Origin: a bacterium
GTDB lineage: Bacteria; Hydrothermota; DG-26; JAUXAN01
Direction of reading: 5' to 3'
Assembly (NCBI GenBank): GCA_030619885.1
Contig: JAUXAN010000014.1
Span: 1 to 51,806, forward strand
Length of the DNA stretch: 51,806 nt
Numbering within the stretch: position 1 is the first letter of the stretch; every line of letters begins with the position of its first letter. The notes beneath the pieces are model-generated. The model had not been told where the DNA came from. It searched no databases and was given only the letters and a program-made list of their open reading frames with translations. Shown here in pieces: positions 16,466 through 25,604 of the stretch. The translations under genes were made by a program, and so were the position numbers.

Positions 16466-18196
16466 TCAAAAAATAACCGCTTTCCCTGTTTTTCTCTGAT
16501 AAGATGATTGCAATTTGTAAAAATAAATTCCTTTTGTTTCAGGTTTGAAAGGAATCTTGTAAGAGCCAGATAAATATTCACCTGACACAGGTATAGCAAT
16601 AACTCGCCCTGCTACATCGTAAATCTTTAAAGAAATCCTACTTTTTTCAGGAAGAGAAAATTTGAAAAGAATCTTTCCTTTTGCAGGAGAATTAACTGAG
16701 AAAGAAAATCTATCAATATCAGACTTTGTAAAAGATTCTTCTACACCAACGGTATTTGCAACAAAAGAATAATAGTTTGCAGGTGCACCAAGTGGGTCCG
16801 TAGATTCATTTGCAGGCTGAAGTACATCCCTTGCGTAGATATAATATTTTACGGTATCATCTAGTAAAAAAACCTGAGGTATTTCTCCGTAATACCAGTT
16901 GTTTGTACTATCTGACATTTCAGTGGAAAACCATGGAGGATCTTCTGTTCTTTTGAAATAGAGAATAACAGTATCAATAACACTAATGTCTGTAACCTTG
17001 GTATAAACAGGGAAAGGACCAATATAACTTGAATCACACCAAACGGTTGTGGAATCAATTAGCGGTGGAGATGCGTCAATATAAATAGTCCAAATTTGGT
17101 TGGATTGGGTTGTATCATCGAAACTATCATTAGCAACAACATACCAGTTATGAAAACCATCTGACAAATCATAATCTGCTGTCCAGATGGTGCCAAGAAT
17201 ACTGGCTCTTGATGTATCATCAATAAAAACTTCGTAATTCTTTATTCCTGCAGGGGTATTTAAAGATTCCCATATAAAGGTTGGCCTTGTTGTAGAGAGC
17301 ATCGAGGAATCTGAGGGAGAAATTAAGTTAAAGGGAGGGATATTTTTGATCGTCCTTATAAGCCAAACATCAACCCCACTTGCACCGAACGATTCTGTTC
17401 CTCCTGCAATGATATATCCACCATCTGAGGTCTGTTGAACTGAATAGCCTTTATCATAGAGCGTATCTCCGTAAGTCTGTGTCCAGAGGGGATATCCATT
17501 TGAATCTGTCTTTACAAGCCAAACATCACAGTTACCCGCACCGAACGACCATGTCTCTCCTACAACAATGTATCCGCCATCAGAGGTTTGTTGAACTGAC
17601 CAACCTTCATCATCATTTGTCCCTCCATATGTCTGTGTCCAAGGGAAATATCCAAGTGAATCTGTCTTTATTAGATAAACATCCTTACCACTTGCACTGA
17701 ACGATTCTGTTCCTCCTGTAATGATATATCCACCATCAGTGGTCTGTTGAACTGAACGGCCTGCTTCATCATTAGTTCCTCCATAAGTCTTTGTCCAGAG
17801 GGTATCACCAAGAGAATCTGTCTTTATAAGCCAAACATCACGCTTGCCTACACCGAACGAAGATGTATATCCTGCAACAATGTATCCACTATCTGAAGTC
17901 TGTTGAACTGAATAGCCTTCATCATTACTTGTATCTCCATAGGTCTTTGTCCAGAACGTATCACCGTGTGTATCTGTCTTTATTAGATAAACATCAGATT
18001 TACCTGCACCAAACGAATATGTAAATCCTGCAATGATGTATCCCCCATCGGAGGTCTGTTGAACAGCCCTACCTTCTTCATAACTTGCTCCTCCGTAAGT
18101 CTTTGTCCAGAGGGTGTCAGAAGTATGGGCAAACAGGTTAGCCACCCAGCAGAGCATTACCATTCCGATAAAAAGATTCGTAAATTGTCTTAACAT
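16466..18196 (-). CDS. Secreted repeat protein with Por/T9SS-like C-terminal sorting domain
   Basis: A 576-residue exported protein with a signal peptide (residues 1-24, ending near LFA). Five tandem units of about 51 residues follow (about 27-285), each reading roughly WTKTYGG..., EGxSVQQTSDGGYI, and SDVYLIKTDSLGD; such units are known in delta-60-like or propeller-type secreted proteins. A fibronectin/Ig-like middle region (about 290-480) leads to a FlgD-like C-terminal domain (from about 490) with SLKIYDVAGRVI and KGIYFYKLQ, the form used as a sorting signal by type IX secretion in Bacteroidetes and neighbours. It is probably displayed on or released from the cell surface. Near-identical units make it prone to repeat-number change. 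Confidence 0.8.
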   Translation of the reverse strand: MLRQFTNLFIGMVMLCWVANLFAHTSDTLWTKTYGGASYEEGRAVQQTSDGGYIIAGFTYSFGAGKSDVYLIKTDTHGDTFWTKTYGDTSNDEGYSVQQTSDSGYIVAGYTSSFGVGKRDVWLIKTDSLGDTLWTKTYGGTNDEAGRSVQQTTDGGYIITGGTESFSASGKDVYLIKTDSLGYFPWTQTYGGTNDDEGWSVQQTSDGGYIVVGETWSFGAGNCDVWLVKTDSNGYPLWTQTYGDTLYDKGYSVQQTSDGGYIIAGGTESFGASGVDVWLIRTIKNIPPFNLISPSDSSMLSTTRPTFIWESLNTPAGIKNYEVFIDDTSRASILGTIWTADYDLSDGFHNWYVVANDSFDDTTQSNQIWTIYIDASPPLIDSTTVWCDSSYIGPFPVYTKVTDISVIDTVILYFKRTEDPPWFSTEMSDSTNNWYYGEIPQVFLLDDTVKYYIYARDVLQPANESTDPLGAPANYYSFVANTVGVEESFTKSDIDRFSFSVNSPAKGKILFKFSLPEKSRISLKIYDVAGRVIAIPVSGEYLSGSYKIPFKPETKGIYFYKLQSSYQRKTGKAVIF

Positions 18197-18260
18197 CTTG
18201 ACCTGCTTTATTTTACACGATTTGAAATCATGCCTACTTTTACAGCATCTCTCTTAAACA

Positions 18261-18710
18261 TCATGCTTTCCTTTCCAATTCATGGAAGATCAATTCTTCT
18301 TTCTCTATAGTATATACCAATTTGAACCTCCCGATAATATCACGACCTATTATTGAGGGAATTGATAGTATCTTAATTCGCTCATCCTTTGATAGTTTAT
18401 CTAAATCATGCCTTACTACAAAAATAGGGCAGTTAAATTCCACTTTTCCTTGGTCTGACTTAAAACAGAGAACCGTATCATCTATTATATATGTCTCTAC
18501 TGACCCACCAATACCACTTAAATTTCGGTCAAATTTTCTTAGTCGATTATAGTCTATATCCAACAATAAAGCATCTTTATCAAGCAAGACAGTCTTGCTT
18601 GCTCCAGTATCCACCAAAAAGGCAATGTTTTCATCTATATCTGCCACACTTGAATTCATATGGACTCTTATAAATCCAATGTCATCTCTGAAAAATCCAT
18701 GAATTTTCAC
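18261..18710 (-). CDS. Retropepsin-like aspartic protease
   Basis: A 149-residue protein with the retroviral-type aspartyl protease signature FLVDTGASKTVL near residue 32 and the matching C-terminal strand PSIIGRDIIGRFKLVY near 118, which forms the flap-side psi loop. A single Asp-Thr-Gly per chain means it would act as a homodimer. Its first codons overlap the DUF5678 gene by 4 nt, so the two are co-translated. Pairs of DUF5678 and retropepsin-like genes recur in prokaryotes as far as I recall. Natural substrate is unknown. Confidence 0.75.
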   Translation of the reverse strand: MKIHGFFRDDIGFIRVHMNSSVADIDENIAFLVDTGASKTVLLDKDALLLDIDYNRLRKFDRNLSGIGGSVETYIIDDTVLCFKSDQGKVEFNCPIFVVRHDLDKLSKDERIKILSIPSIIGRDIIGRFKLVYTIEKEELIFHELERKA

Positions 18711-18946
18711 AATATCAATTCCGGTGGGTTATCAGTTACATATTCCACATAGACCGCTCTTGGCTTTCCCTTCTTATGTATTTTCTCTCGGAGTGCAATT
18801 AAATCCTCATCAGCAGCAAATATACCTTCGCCCCAAACAGCAACAAACTTACCATTATATTTTTTTAGAATTTCATCAAAGTGTTCCATAAGCCATTCCT
18901 GATTGGTTTGAAATTCCTCTAAATGCTTGATTGGATCTTTACACAT
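18707..18946 (-). CDS. DUF5678-like small protein
   Basis: A 79-residue protein whose core FVAVWGEGIFAADEDL followed by KPRAVYVEYV matches the DUF5678 pattern, in which a strand-turn-strand is followed by a helix and a final strand. Function is not known. It precedes and overlaps the retropepsin-like gene. Unlike most leading genes here, it has a proper leader: a promoter at 18992-19019 and a strong AGGAGGT site 8 nt before ATG. Confidence 0.65.
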   Translation of the reverse strand: MCKDPIKHLEEFQTNQEWLMEHFDEILKKYNGKFVAVWGEGIFAADEDLIALREKIHKKGKPRAVYVEYVTDNPPELIL

Positions 18947-18991
18947 CGCTTTTACCTCCTTGCAATCTTCTTACAAAAATTGTCTTATATT

Positions 18992-19019
18992 TATATAACA
19001 AATTTTCTCAATCTGTCAA
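18992..19019 (-). promoter_or_regulatory. Promoter of the DUF5678-retropepsin pair
   Basis: Minus strand TTGACA (19014-19019), 16-nt spacer, TATATA (18992-18997). Start of transcription near 18985 gives a leader of about 38 nt containing an AGGAGGT ribosome site. Confidence 0.65.
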
Positions 19020-19242
19020 GGAAAAAGACAGCCACAGATTACACAGATTAAAAAGAGAAATAAGGAAAAAGCAATGAGATTGTTTCGCCTGCCTAACGAG
19101 ATTGCTTCGTCTTCGCCTCGCAGTGATGAAAAGGAATTTGCCTCTTTTTGGACAGCCTCAATTGCAAAATGAAAAAAAGAAAATAATTTGCATTCTTCAT
19201 TTATCATATTAATCTGCGTTAATCAGCGTCCAATTTTTGACT
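19020..19242. other. Intergenic repeats
   Basis: Contains ACAGATTACACAGATT near 19025, a GCAATGAGATTGTTTCGCC / GAGATTGCTTCGTC inverted pair (about 19070-19128) typical of dispersed palindromes, and AATCTGCGTTAATCAGCGTC near 19210. No gene. Confidence 0.5.
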
Positions 19243-20277
19243 TTATTTTCTGTACTCCGGGAAAAAGTCTCCCGCAATGATTTCTCTTCCCGCTTTACTC
19301 TCTTGCTTCCTCCTTTCTGCAACGAGTCTGTTGTATGCATCCTCGATATGTATTTTTTTGTAGATGTAGAATGGTAAGGTCTTTTTTGAAAAAGATGATT
19401 TGAATCGGTAAATACCATCATCAGGGTCTTTGCCACCCCCTAAAATAAAATACTTGAATCCATTCGCCTTTGCCCGGAGTGCTGCCTCGTAAATGAGCAA
19501 ATTATTTGGTCTTGCATGAAAAAAACTTTCATCGCCTCCGCCCAAGAAGGCATATATAATATCAGAAGAGTGGAGGAATAATACAGCGGCTATTATTTTA
19601 TCTTGATATTTTGCAAAGAAAAAAGAAGCATTGTCCCCAAGAATTTTTGCAATGTCCTCAAAAAACCCACAAGGGAAAAAATAGAATTTTTTAGCCCTAT
19701 CTCTTTCCATAGTGTGAATATAGAGGGAGTAGAATTTTTCAAGATGGGTGCTATCTTTTGACTCGAAAATTTTTACACCTTCCCTGACTGCTTTGTTTAT
19801 ATTTTTTCTGCATGCGTGATTGAAACCACACCATATCTCTTTTTCACTTAAAGAAAGATCTATGCACACAACTTCCCTATTTTTTTCTAAAAGTCCTGTA
19901 GATTTAAATGGTCTGTGGTTTTTGAAGAGCGGATGAAATCTTACAAATTCTGATACTATCTTCTTTGATAGACAGTAGTTATGAAAGTCGTTGAGAAATT
20001 CATCGATAGATCTTTTAGATGGATTTTTCTTAGAATGAAATTGCGGTCCTCCATAGTTATAGGTTGAAATAATATCATAGTTATGCGAATCTATCTTTCT
20101 GACAAAGTAGGGGTATATCACATATACTCTGTCACTCTTCCAAAGAAATAGTTCCGCTTTCCATCCAAAAACTTTTTCATACAGATGGCAGTATTGTGAA
20201 GAATAATGAATGTCACTGTTTTTTGTAATAGACTTCCACTCTGGCTCCGAAGTATTGTAAATCTCGTACATCTTCAA
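19243..20277 (-). CDS. FemAB/BioF2-like GNAT acyltransferase
   Basis: A 344-residue protein with two GNAT-like lobes as in FemAB and related acyltransferases: the segment FNHACRKNINKAVREGV near residue 155 and the second-lobe motif AALRAKANGFKYFILGGGK near 285. Relatives use aminoacyl-tRNA or acyl-CoA donors to modify peptidoglycan or surface sugars. The start overlaps the end of the DegT-NeuC fusion gene (ATGA), so it probably N-acylates an amino sugar or acts on the same surface glycan; this is inference. There is no signal peptide, consistent with cytoplasmic action. Confidence 0.75.
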   Translation of the reverse strand: MKMYEIYNTSEPEWKSITKNSDIHYSSQYCHLYEKVFGWKAELFLWKSDRVYVIYPYFVRKIDSHNYDIISTYNYGGPQFHSKKNPSKRSIDEFLNDFHNYCLSKKIVSEFVRFHPLFKNHRPFKSTGLLEKNREVVCIDLSLSEKEIWCGFNHACRKNINKAVREGVKIFESKDSTHLEKFYSLYIHTMERDRAKKFYFFPCGFFEDIAKILGDNASFFFAKYQDKIIAAVLFLHSSDIIYAFLGGGDESFFHARPNNLLIYEAALRAKANGFKYFILGGGKDPDDGIYRFKSSFSKKTLPFYIYKKIHIEDAYNRLVAERRKQESKAGREIIAGDFFPEYRK

Positions 20278-22541
20278 TAAGTAAGTCTCTTCATCAAGAG
20301 TCTGGGCGTGATTTTTGTCTTTTTTATAACTTCAATAATGGTCTTTGCCCCTCCATAAGGTTTAAATGGAGTGCTCATACCTTTTTTTAATTTCGGGTTG
20401 GACAAAATTTCTCTTATTGCTTTTGAGATTGAGAGATATTTATGTGGAACATCCATGATTCCTTCCCCCCTTTCTCTCCCCCTCTGTCTTATCCCAATAT
20501 TCACCACAGGGGTTCCAAAGAACGGTGCTTCTACAATACCACTGCTTGAATTTCCAGCAATAACATCCGCATACTTGAGTGCACTCAGATAGTCTCGAAA
20601 TGGAAGGCTTTTACAGATATGAAGAAATGGAAGATGTTGATATTTCTTTATCACTTCTATCATTTCCTTACCACCTGGGTCACAATTTGGATAGATGAGA
20701 AGTGTTTGTATTTTGAGTCTTTTTATAGCTTTTAGACTTTGTTCCATCTGTATACCTGCTTTATCCTGTTGCACACTGACAGGGTGTTGAATGAATAGAA
20801 TCAGCGGCTCTTCAGTATTCAATCCATATTTTCGGAACAGACTCTTTTTCCTATCTATTACACAACCCATATCATAGATACCTAATGGTCCAACGATATG
20901 TATCCGCCATCTCTCTTCTCCCATTCTTGCTAATCTTTCAGCAGATCTTTTTGTGGCAGGAAAATGGAGGTGTGCGAATTTACTGATGGAATGTCTTATA
21001 GGTTCATCTATGCATCCACCTGTTGTCGCATCCCCGCCATGAATGTGTCCGATAGGAATCTGCATAAAAGAAGCAGCAATGGCAGCAGAAAGCATTTCCC
21101 ACCGATCGCAAGGTATTAGAACAAAATCTAACTTTAGAGTGTTAAAAATATCTGTAAACTTGACCACTCCAATGCCAACTGATTTCGATATATCCGCTCC
21201 GCTGTCTCCACCCAATGCACAGCATCCCGTGGAGTGTAAATTTACAGTTGCAGAAATTTTGAAACCGTCTTTTCTTATCTCTTCAACAGTCAACCCAAAT
21301 TCAGAAAAAAGATGCATTCCTGTAACCAGGAGGGAAAGTTTCAACTCTCTATCTCTTTTGAGGGCAGACAAAAGCGGGAAGAGCAAGCCGTATTCCGCTC
21401 TGGAACCTGTTACGACCCCTACTTTTCTTTTATTGCGTGTATTCACCCCGCACCATGATTTGGTGTGGGGTTCATCTATAACCTTAACAATTCTCTCCAT
21501 ATCCCTTTCTGTATACCTCTGGTCTACGGGTAAGGTCAAAACATGGTTTGATAGTTTGTAACTCTCAACGAATGCAGTCTTGGGTATTGTGGCTGGTAAT
21601 TCCCAATGAATCGGTGGATAAATCCTGTTCTTAAGGAGTTTGTACTTTAAAGCCAACCTGTCCTTTGCCCATACAGGAAAACCGAGTGGAACTACACCAG
21701 AAGGGAGTCTTCGGAAGATAAACTCAATTTTTGCGGTTTCTTTTATATTATTGAGAAGATATAAAAAGTTACTCCGTCTCTTTTTAATTATCTCCTCAAA
21801 GTTCAATCTCAAAAGCACCATTTCTGAAATTTCAGACATAGAAGAAGGTTCGATATATCCATCAAAAATTTCTTCTACTTTCTTATCAAACCAGAAAGAC
21901 CATTCAAAAAATTCAGTGTTGAATATGTATGGAAAATAGTAGTGCAGGCTTTTGGATACAAGACTTGAGGTTTTAAAAACGGAGACCGCATATTTCTTTG
22001 CATCATTTCTTGGCTTAAAATTTAGAGGGATTTTTGAAGAGAGGAGTCCACCTCCTGAGATAGGGAATAATTTTCGCAGACTCGCAATTGAAATTTCACC
22101 CAAATTCTCATCGCTCTGAGAGAGAAAATTGTGTGTGCAATCTTCTATTATTTTCACTTTTTCGTCTTTTAAAAAGTCTATATTCTGAGGGAAGCCAAAA
22201 TAATGGATGATAAAAACGACCTTCGCATCGTCTAATTTGGAGAGTAAATCTGACTCGTCCAAGACGAATGGATGTTTAATCTTATAAAAGAGAGGCTCAA
22301 TCTTCTCTTCTACGAATGGCTGGAGGATGGAATAACAGAGGTATGAAGGTAGAAGAACTCTATCTCCTGCTTTTAATCCCAATGTTTTAATACTTATTTT
22401 TATAGCATCTCTGCCACTTTTGAAAAAATAATTAAACTTATTTGGAAGAAAATCTTTAAAGTTATTTCTCCGATGGAAGAATATCTGCACTGGTAGATAG
22501 AATTCGCTGCCGATGGGTTTCATAATCCGTATGGATTTCAT
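20274..22541 (-). CDS. DegT-type aminotransferase fused to NeuC-like UDP-sugar 2-epimerase
   Basis: A 755-residue fusion. Residues 1-350 resemble the DegT/DnrJ/EryC1/StrS PLP aminotransferases: SGRDAIKISIKTLGLKAGD, IIEDCTHNF and SLRKLFPISGGG, where the Lys (near 155) is the expected PLP anchor. Residues about 370-745 match hydrolysing UDP-GlcNAc 2-epimerases of the NeuC/LegG type: VVTGSRAEYGLLFPLL, CDRWEMLSAAIA, HIHGGDATTGG and NSSSGIVEAPFFGTPVVNIG. Together they suggest synthesis of an amino-nonulosonic acid precursor or bacillosamine-type sugar. The junction is encoded by a palindromic repeat (21445-21471). I chose the start at 22541 because a perfect promoter ends 7 nt before it; a frame open to 22601 would begin upstream of that promoter. 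Confidence 0.8.
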   Translation of the reverse strand: MKSIRIMKPIGSEFYLPVQIFFHRRNNFKDFLPNKFNYFFKSGRDAIKISIKTLGLKAGDRVLLPSYLCYSILQPFVEEKIEPLFYKIKHPFVLDESDLLSKLDDAKVVFIIHYFGFPQNIDFLKDEKVKIIEDCTHNFLSQSDENLGEISIASLRKLFPISGGGLLSSKIPLNFKPRNDAKKYAVSVFKTSSLVSKSLHYYFPYIFNTEFFEWSFWFDKKVEEIFDGYIEPSSMSEISEMVLLRLNFEEIIKKRRSNFLYLLNNIKETAKIEFIFRRLPSGVVPLGFPVWAKDRLALKYKLLKNRIYPPIHWELPATIPKTAFVESYKLSNHVLTLPVDQRYTERDMERIVKVIDEPHTKSWCGVNTRNKRKVGVVTGSRAEYGLLFPLLSALKRDRELKLSLLVTGMHLFSEFGLTVEEIRKDGFKISATVNLHSTGCCALGGDSGADISKSVGIGVVKFTDIFNTLKLDFVLIPCDRWEMLSAAIAASFMQIPIGHIHGGDATTGGCIDEPIRHSISKFAHLHFPATKRSAERLARMGEERWRIHIVGPLGIYDMGCVIDRKKSLFRKYGLNTEEPLILFIQHPVSVQQDKAGIQMEQSLKAIKRLKIQTLLIYPNCDPGGKEMIEVIKKYQHLPFLHICKSLPFRDYLSALKYADVIAGNSSSGIVEAPFFGTPVVNIGIRQRGRERGEGIMDVPHKYLSISKAIREILSNPKLKKGMSTPFKPYGGAKTIIEVIKKTKITPRLLMKRLTY
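21445..21471. repeat. Palindromic repeat inside the DegT-NeuC junction
   Basis: Arms ACCCCGCACCA and TGGTGTGGGGT around TGATT, pairing over 11 bp with one G-T. Read on the minus strand it encodes the linker PHTKSWCGV (about residues 357-365). A diverged copy of the same palindrome is at 22637-22663, just upstream of this gene. Confidence 0.7.
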
Positions 22542-22548
22542 GAAATGT

Positions 22549-22576
22549 ATTATATATCTCATTTGGCATATGTCAA
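22549..22576 (-). promoter_or_regulatory. Promoter of the sugar operon, leaderless type
   Basis: Minus strand TTGACA (22571-22576), 16-nt spacer, TATAAT (22549-22554), then 7 nt to ATG at 22541. Both boxes are full consensus, and this decides the start codon. Confidence 0.75.
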
Positions 22577-22636
22577 GGAGGTTTGGTATTTTTATTCTCA
22601 CTAATGACTATAGTTCTTCTGTGTACATTTGTGTAA

Positions 22637-22663
22637 ATCCAGCACCAAATTATAGTGCGGGGT
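22637..22663. repeat. Second copy of the DegT-NeuC junction palindrome
   Basis: ATCCAGCACCA-AATTA-TAGTGCGGGGT lines up base by base with the palindrome at 21445-21471 read on the minus strand, with the same 11-5-11 layout but less complete pairing. It lies between the divergent promoters of the sugar operon and thrS. Confidence 0.6.
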
Positions 22664-22708
22664 AAATCTGCGTCTACTGTCTGAATCACAGTTTTCTGCA
22701 AAAAATGG

Positions 22709-22736
22709 TTGACAAGTTGTTATTTTAAATTAAAAT
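22709..22736 (+). promoter_or_regulatory. thrS promoter, leaderless type
   Basis: TTGACA (22709-22714), 16-nt spacer, TAAAAT (22731-22736), then 7 nt to ATG at 22744; no Shine-Dalgarno sequence. No T-box-like leader could fit. Confidence 0.7.
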
Positions 22737-22743
22737 ACGCCTT

Positions 22744-24609
22744 ATGAGTCGTAAAAAGGTCAACCTTTTAAATATGATGAAGGGTAAAAAATTTTCTACT
22801 GAGCCTATTGTTGCAAGGGTCAATGGAAAATTGGTAGACCTTTCAAGTGCAGTAGATAGTGGTTCCAAAGTGGAATTTTTAGGTTTTGAGAGCGAAGAGG
22901 GCAGAAAGGTTTACTGGCATTCTACCGCCCATATTATGGCACATGCGGTGGGAGAACTTTTTTTAGGTGTTAAATATGGTATAGGACCATCCATAGAGGA
23001 CGGATTCTACTACGATTTTGACATTGAACACAAATTCTCACCAGAGGACCTCGAAAAAATAGAGTCGAAAATGAAGGAGATAATAGAAAGGGATACCTCT
23101 TTTATTAGGGAAGAGTTATCAAAAGAAGAAGCGATAAAATTCTTTAAAAATAAGGGCGAGAAGTATAAGGTAGAACTTTTAGAAGAGATGGAAGAGTCTA
23201 AAGTCAGTATTTATGAAGAGGGGGAATTTGTGGATTTGTGTAGGGGACCTCATGTGCCTTCTACAGGTAGAATCAGATATTTTAAACTCACCTCCATTGC
23301 AGGTGCATACTGGCGTGGTGATGAGCGTAATCCAATGCTTCCAAGAATCTATGGAACTTCTTATGAGAAAAAAGAAGACCTTGACGCACACCTTATACGA
23401 ATCGAAGAGGCAAAGAAGAGAGATCACCGTAAACTTGGTCCTGAATTGGATCTCTTTAGCATATATGAAGAAGCGGGTCCAGGACTGGTTATATGGCATC
23501 CGAAGGGTGCAATAGTTAGAAAAATTATCGAAGATTTTTGGGTAAAAGAACATAGAAAGAGGGGATACGAACTTCTCTATACACCGCATATAGCGAGAGG
23601 AAAACTCTGGCAGACCTCAGGACACTACGATTTCTATAAGGAGCGTATGTACCTTCTGAAATCAGGTGATGAAGAGTATGTCTTGAAACCAATGAACTGC
23701 CCCTACCACATACTTGTCTTCAAGTCAAAGGTGAGGAGTTACAAAGAGTTGCCAATTAGATATGCAGAACTCGGGACCGTTTACAGATATGAACGCTCGG
23801 GTACACTTCACGGTGCTATGAGGGTGAGGGGATTCACTCAGGACGATGCCCACATATTCTGCAGCCCTGAGCAGATAAAAGACGAATTGGTCGATACGAT
23901 AGATTTAGCATTGCATATTTTGAATACCTTTGGATTTAAAAAATTCAAGATAGATTTGAGCGTAAGAGACCCAAATCACCTCGATAAATATATGGGGAAA
24001 GATGATGATTGGAAATTGGCAGAGGAATCTTTGGAGGAAGCATTGCAGAAGAAAGGACTTTTGTTTAGAAGGATAGAGGGTGAAGCCGTCTTTTATGGAC
24101 CCAAGATAGATATGCAACTGGTCGATGCATTGGGAAGGAAATGGCAGGCTACTACCATTCAGTTTGACTTCAATATACCTAAAAAGTTCGATGTAGAGTA
24201 TGTTGCTAAAGATGGTAAAAGACACCAGATTATTATGGTTCATCGAGCAATTTTGGGTTCACTCGAAAGATTCTTCGGTGTACTCATTGAACACTACGGT
24301 GGCAGTTTTCCTCTATGGCTTGCTCCTATTCAGACAATTGTTATGACCGTAACCGATGAATATAAGGAGTATGCATCATCCGTGTATAACCGTCTTGTAG
24401 CCGACAATTTCAGGGTTGAACTCGATGTTAGAAATGAGAAGATAGGATTCAAAATAAGAGAAGCGGAGCTAAAAAAGATACCCTATATGCTGATTATTGG
24501 TAAAAAGGAATTGGAAAACAAAACCGTCTCCCTGCGCAAAAGGAAAGAGGGTGATTTAGGGGACTTCTCACTTGAGGATGTGTTGAAGAAAATGAGAGAA
24601 GATAGATGA
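22744..24609 (+). CDS. thrS: Threonyl-tRNA synthetase
   Basis: Class II synthetase of 621 residues that charges tRNA-Thr and edits mischarged serine. An N-terminal TGS-like domain (about 1-60) is followed by the editing domain with HIMAHA near residue 64 and by the catalytic core: motif 2 region RYERSGTLHGAMRVRGFTQD, the zinc/active-site CPYH near 318, and motif 3 with HRAILGSLERF. The C-terminal anticodon-binding domain ends near 615. It lacks any 5' leader, so T-box control is excluded. It overlaps the next gene by ATGA. Confidence 0.96.
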   Translation: MSRKKVNLLNMMKGKKFSTEPIVARVNGKLVDLSSAVDSGSKVEFLGFESEEGRKVYWHSTAHIMAHAVGELFLGVKYGIGPSIEDGFYYDFDIEHKFSPEDLEKIESKMKEIIERDTSFIREELSKEEAIKFFKNKGEKYKVELLEEMEESKVSIYEEGEFVDLCRGPHVPSTGRIRYFKLTSIAGAYWRGDERNPMLPRIYGTSYEKKEDLDAHLIRIEEAKKRDHRKLGPELDLFSIYEEAGPGLVIWHPKGAIVRKIIEDFWVKEHRKRGYELLYTPHIARGKLWQTSGHYDFYKERMYLLKSGDEEYVLKPMNCPYHILVFKSKVRSYKELPIRYAELGTVYRYERSGTLHGAMRVRGFTQDDAHIFCSPEQIKDELVDTIDLALHILNTFGFKKFKIDLSVRDPNHLDKYMGKDDDWKLAEESLEEALQKKGLLFRRIEGEAVFYGPKIDMQLVDALGRKWQATTIQFDFNIPKKFDVEYVAKDGKRHQIIMVHRAILGSLERFFGVLIEHYGGSFPLWLAPIQTIVMTVTDEYKEYASSVYNRLVADNFRVELDVRNEKIGFKIREAELKKIPYMLIIGKKELENKTVSLRKRKEGDLGDFSLEDVLKKMREDR

Positions 24610-25604
24610 ATGTAGTTAGCATCTTGCAAAATAAGAAATTCCAAAAAATTGCAAGAACAGGTGTTGCGGTCTTATTGCTCTGGATCCTTTTTTTGAAAAT
24701 AAGTGTTCGAGAGGTTCTCCATCTATTATTTTCGCTTCATCCATTATATTTCTCTCTGGCTATCGGGCTTAACATAGTGATCGTAATCCTATGTACATAT
24801 CGCTGGCAACTTCTCCTTATTGCGAGGGAGATGAAGATTCCATTCACAACAGCACTATCATATTATTTCATTGGTATATTTTTCAATAATTTTTTACCTA
24901 CTACTGTTGGCGGTGATATAATTCGTGCAACATACACTGCGCGAGCACTTGAGAAAAAAAAAGCGGATGCACTTGCATCTGTCTTGGTGGAGAGGGTGGT
25001 AGCTGTTGGTGCTATGGTTGCAGTTGCAATAGTTGGAATGATAATCATCTATTCAAAAATAAAAAATCCGCTCTTCCTTTCTATAATTATACTCGTGACC
25101 GCCCTCTTCATCATTCTATACTTTATCATCTTAGACCGGAGGGTATTTGAAAAGGTTAAACATCCAGTCAATAGGATTAAATTTTTCAATCTTGGAAGCA
25201 AACTCGTCAGTCTTTATGAAAGTATGACACTTTTCAAAACCTATAAACGAGCTACGCTTTATCTGTTCTTGATCTCGCTTCTTGTTCAAATATGTTTCCC
25301 TCTCGTCTGTTTCGCCCTTGCACACTCTCTCGGTTTTTATGTGCCTGTCGTCTATTTCTTCGTTTATATACCGATCATCTCTATCGTCTCAATGGCGCCG
25401 ATATCTATAAACGCAGTTGGACTCAGAGAAGCCAGTTTTGTATTACTTTTTACCTCTATAGGGGTTCTTAAAGAACAGGCACTTGGACTTTCGCTGCTAT
25501 TTTATATCACGACAATACTCGTCAGTCTGATGGGAGGTATTCTTTTCCTTGTAGGTCATCACAAAAAAGAAGAGATACCCGTTGAAATAAGGGAGGAACT
25601 TTGA
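24606..25604 (+). CDS. Flippase-like membrane protein of the UPF0104/LPG_synthase_TM family
   Basis: A 332-residue polytopic membrane protein with about eight hydrophobic segments. The family signature FNNFLPTTVGGDIIRA is near residue 94, and SVLVERVVAVGAM follows; the second signature SINAVGLREASFV is near 271. The family covers the membrane part of lysyl-phosphatidylglycerol synthase MprF and related lipid-linked transporters. The substrate is unknown. It is translationally coupled to thrS (ATGA) and to the corrinoid gene (TTGA overlap), an unusual trio. Confidence 0.8.
   Translation: MNVVSILQNKKFQKIARTGVAVLLLWILFLKISVREVLHLLFSLHPLYFSLAIGLNIVIVILCTYRWQLLLIAREMKIPFTTALSYYFIGIFFNNFLPTTVGGDIIRATYTARALEKKKADALASVLVERVVAVGAMVAVAIVGMIIIYSKIKNPLFLSIIILVTALFIILYFIILDRRVFEKVKHPVNRIKFFNLGSKLVSLYESMTLFKTYKRATLYLFLISLLVQICFPLVCFALAHSLGFYVPVVYFFVYIPIISIVSMAPISINAVGLREASFVLLFTSIGVLKEQALGLSLLFYITTILVSLMGGILFLVGHHKKEEIPVEIREEL

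Noticed and set aside
16248-16469. 73-codon minus-strand frame with a TTG start overlapping the preceding stop
   Set aside because: The TTGA overlap resembles real coupling, but the product is low-complexity AT-type translation with no motif.
22542-22601. Upstream start of the DegT-NeuC gene
   Set aside because: The extra 20 codons would overlap the consensus promoter at 22549-22576 and add residues unlike the family.
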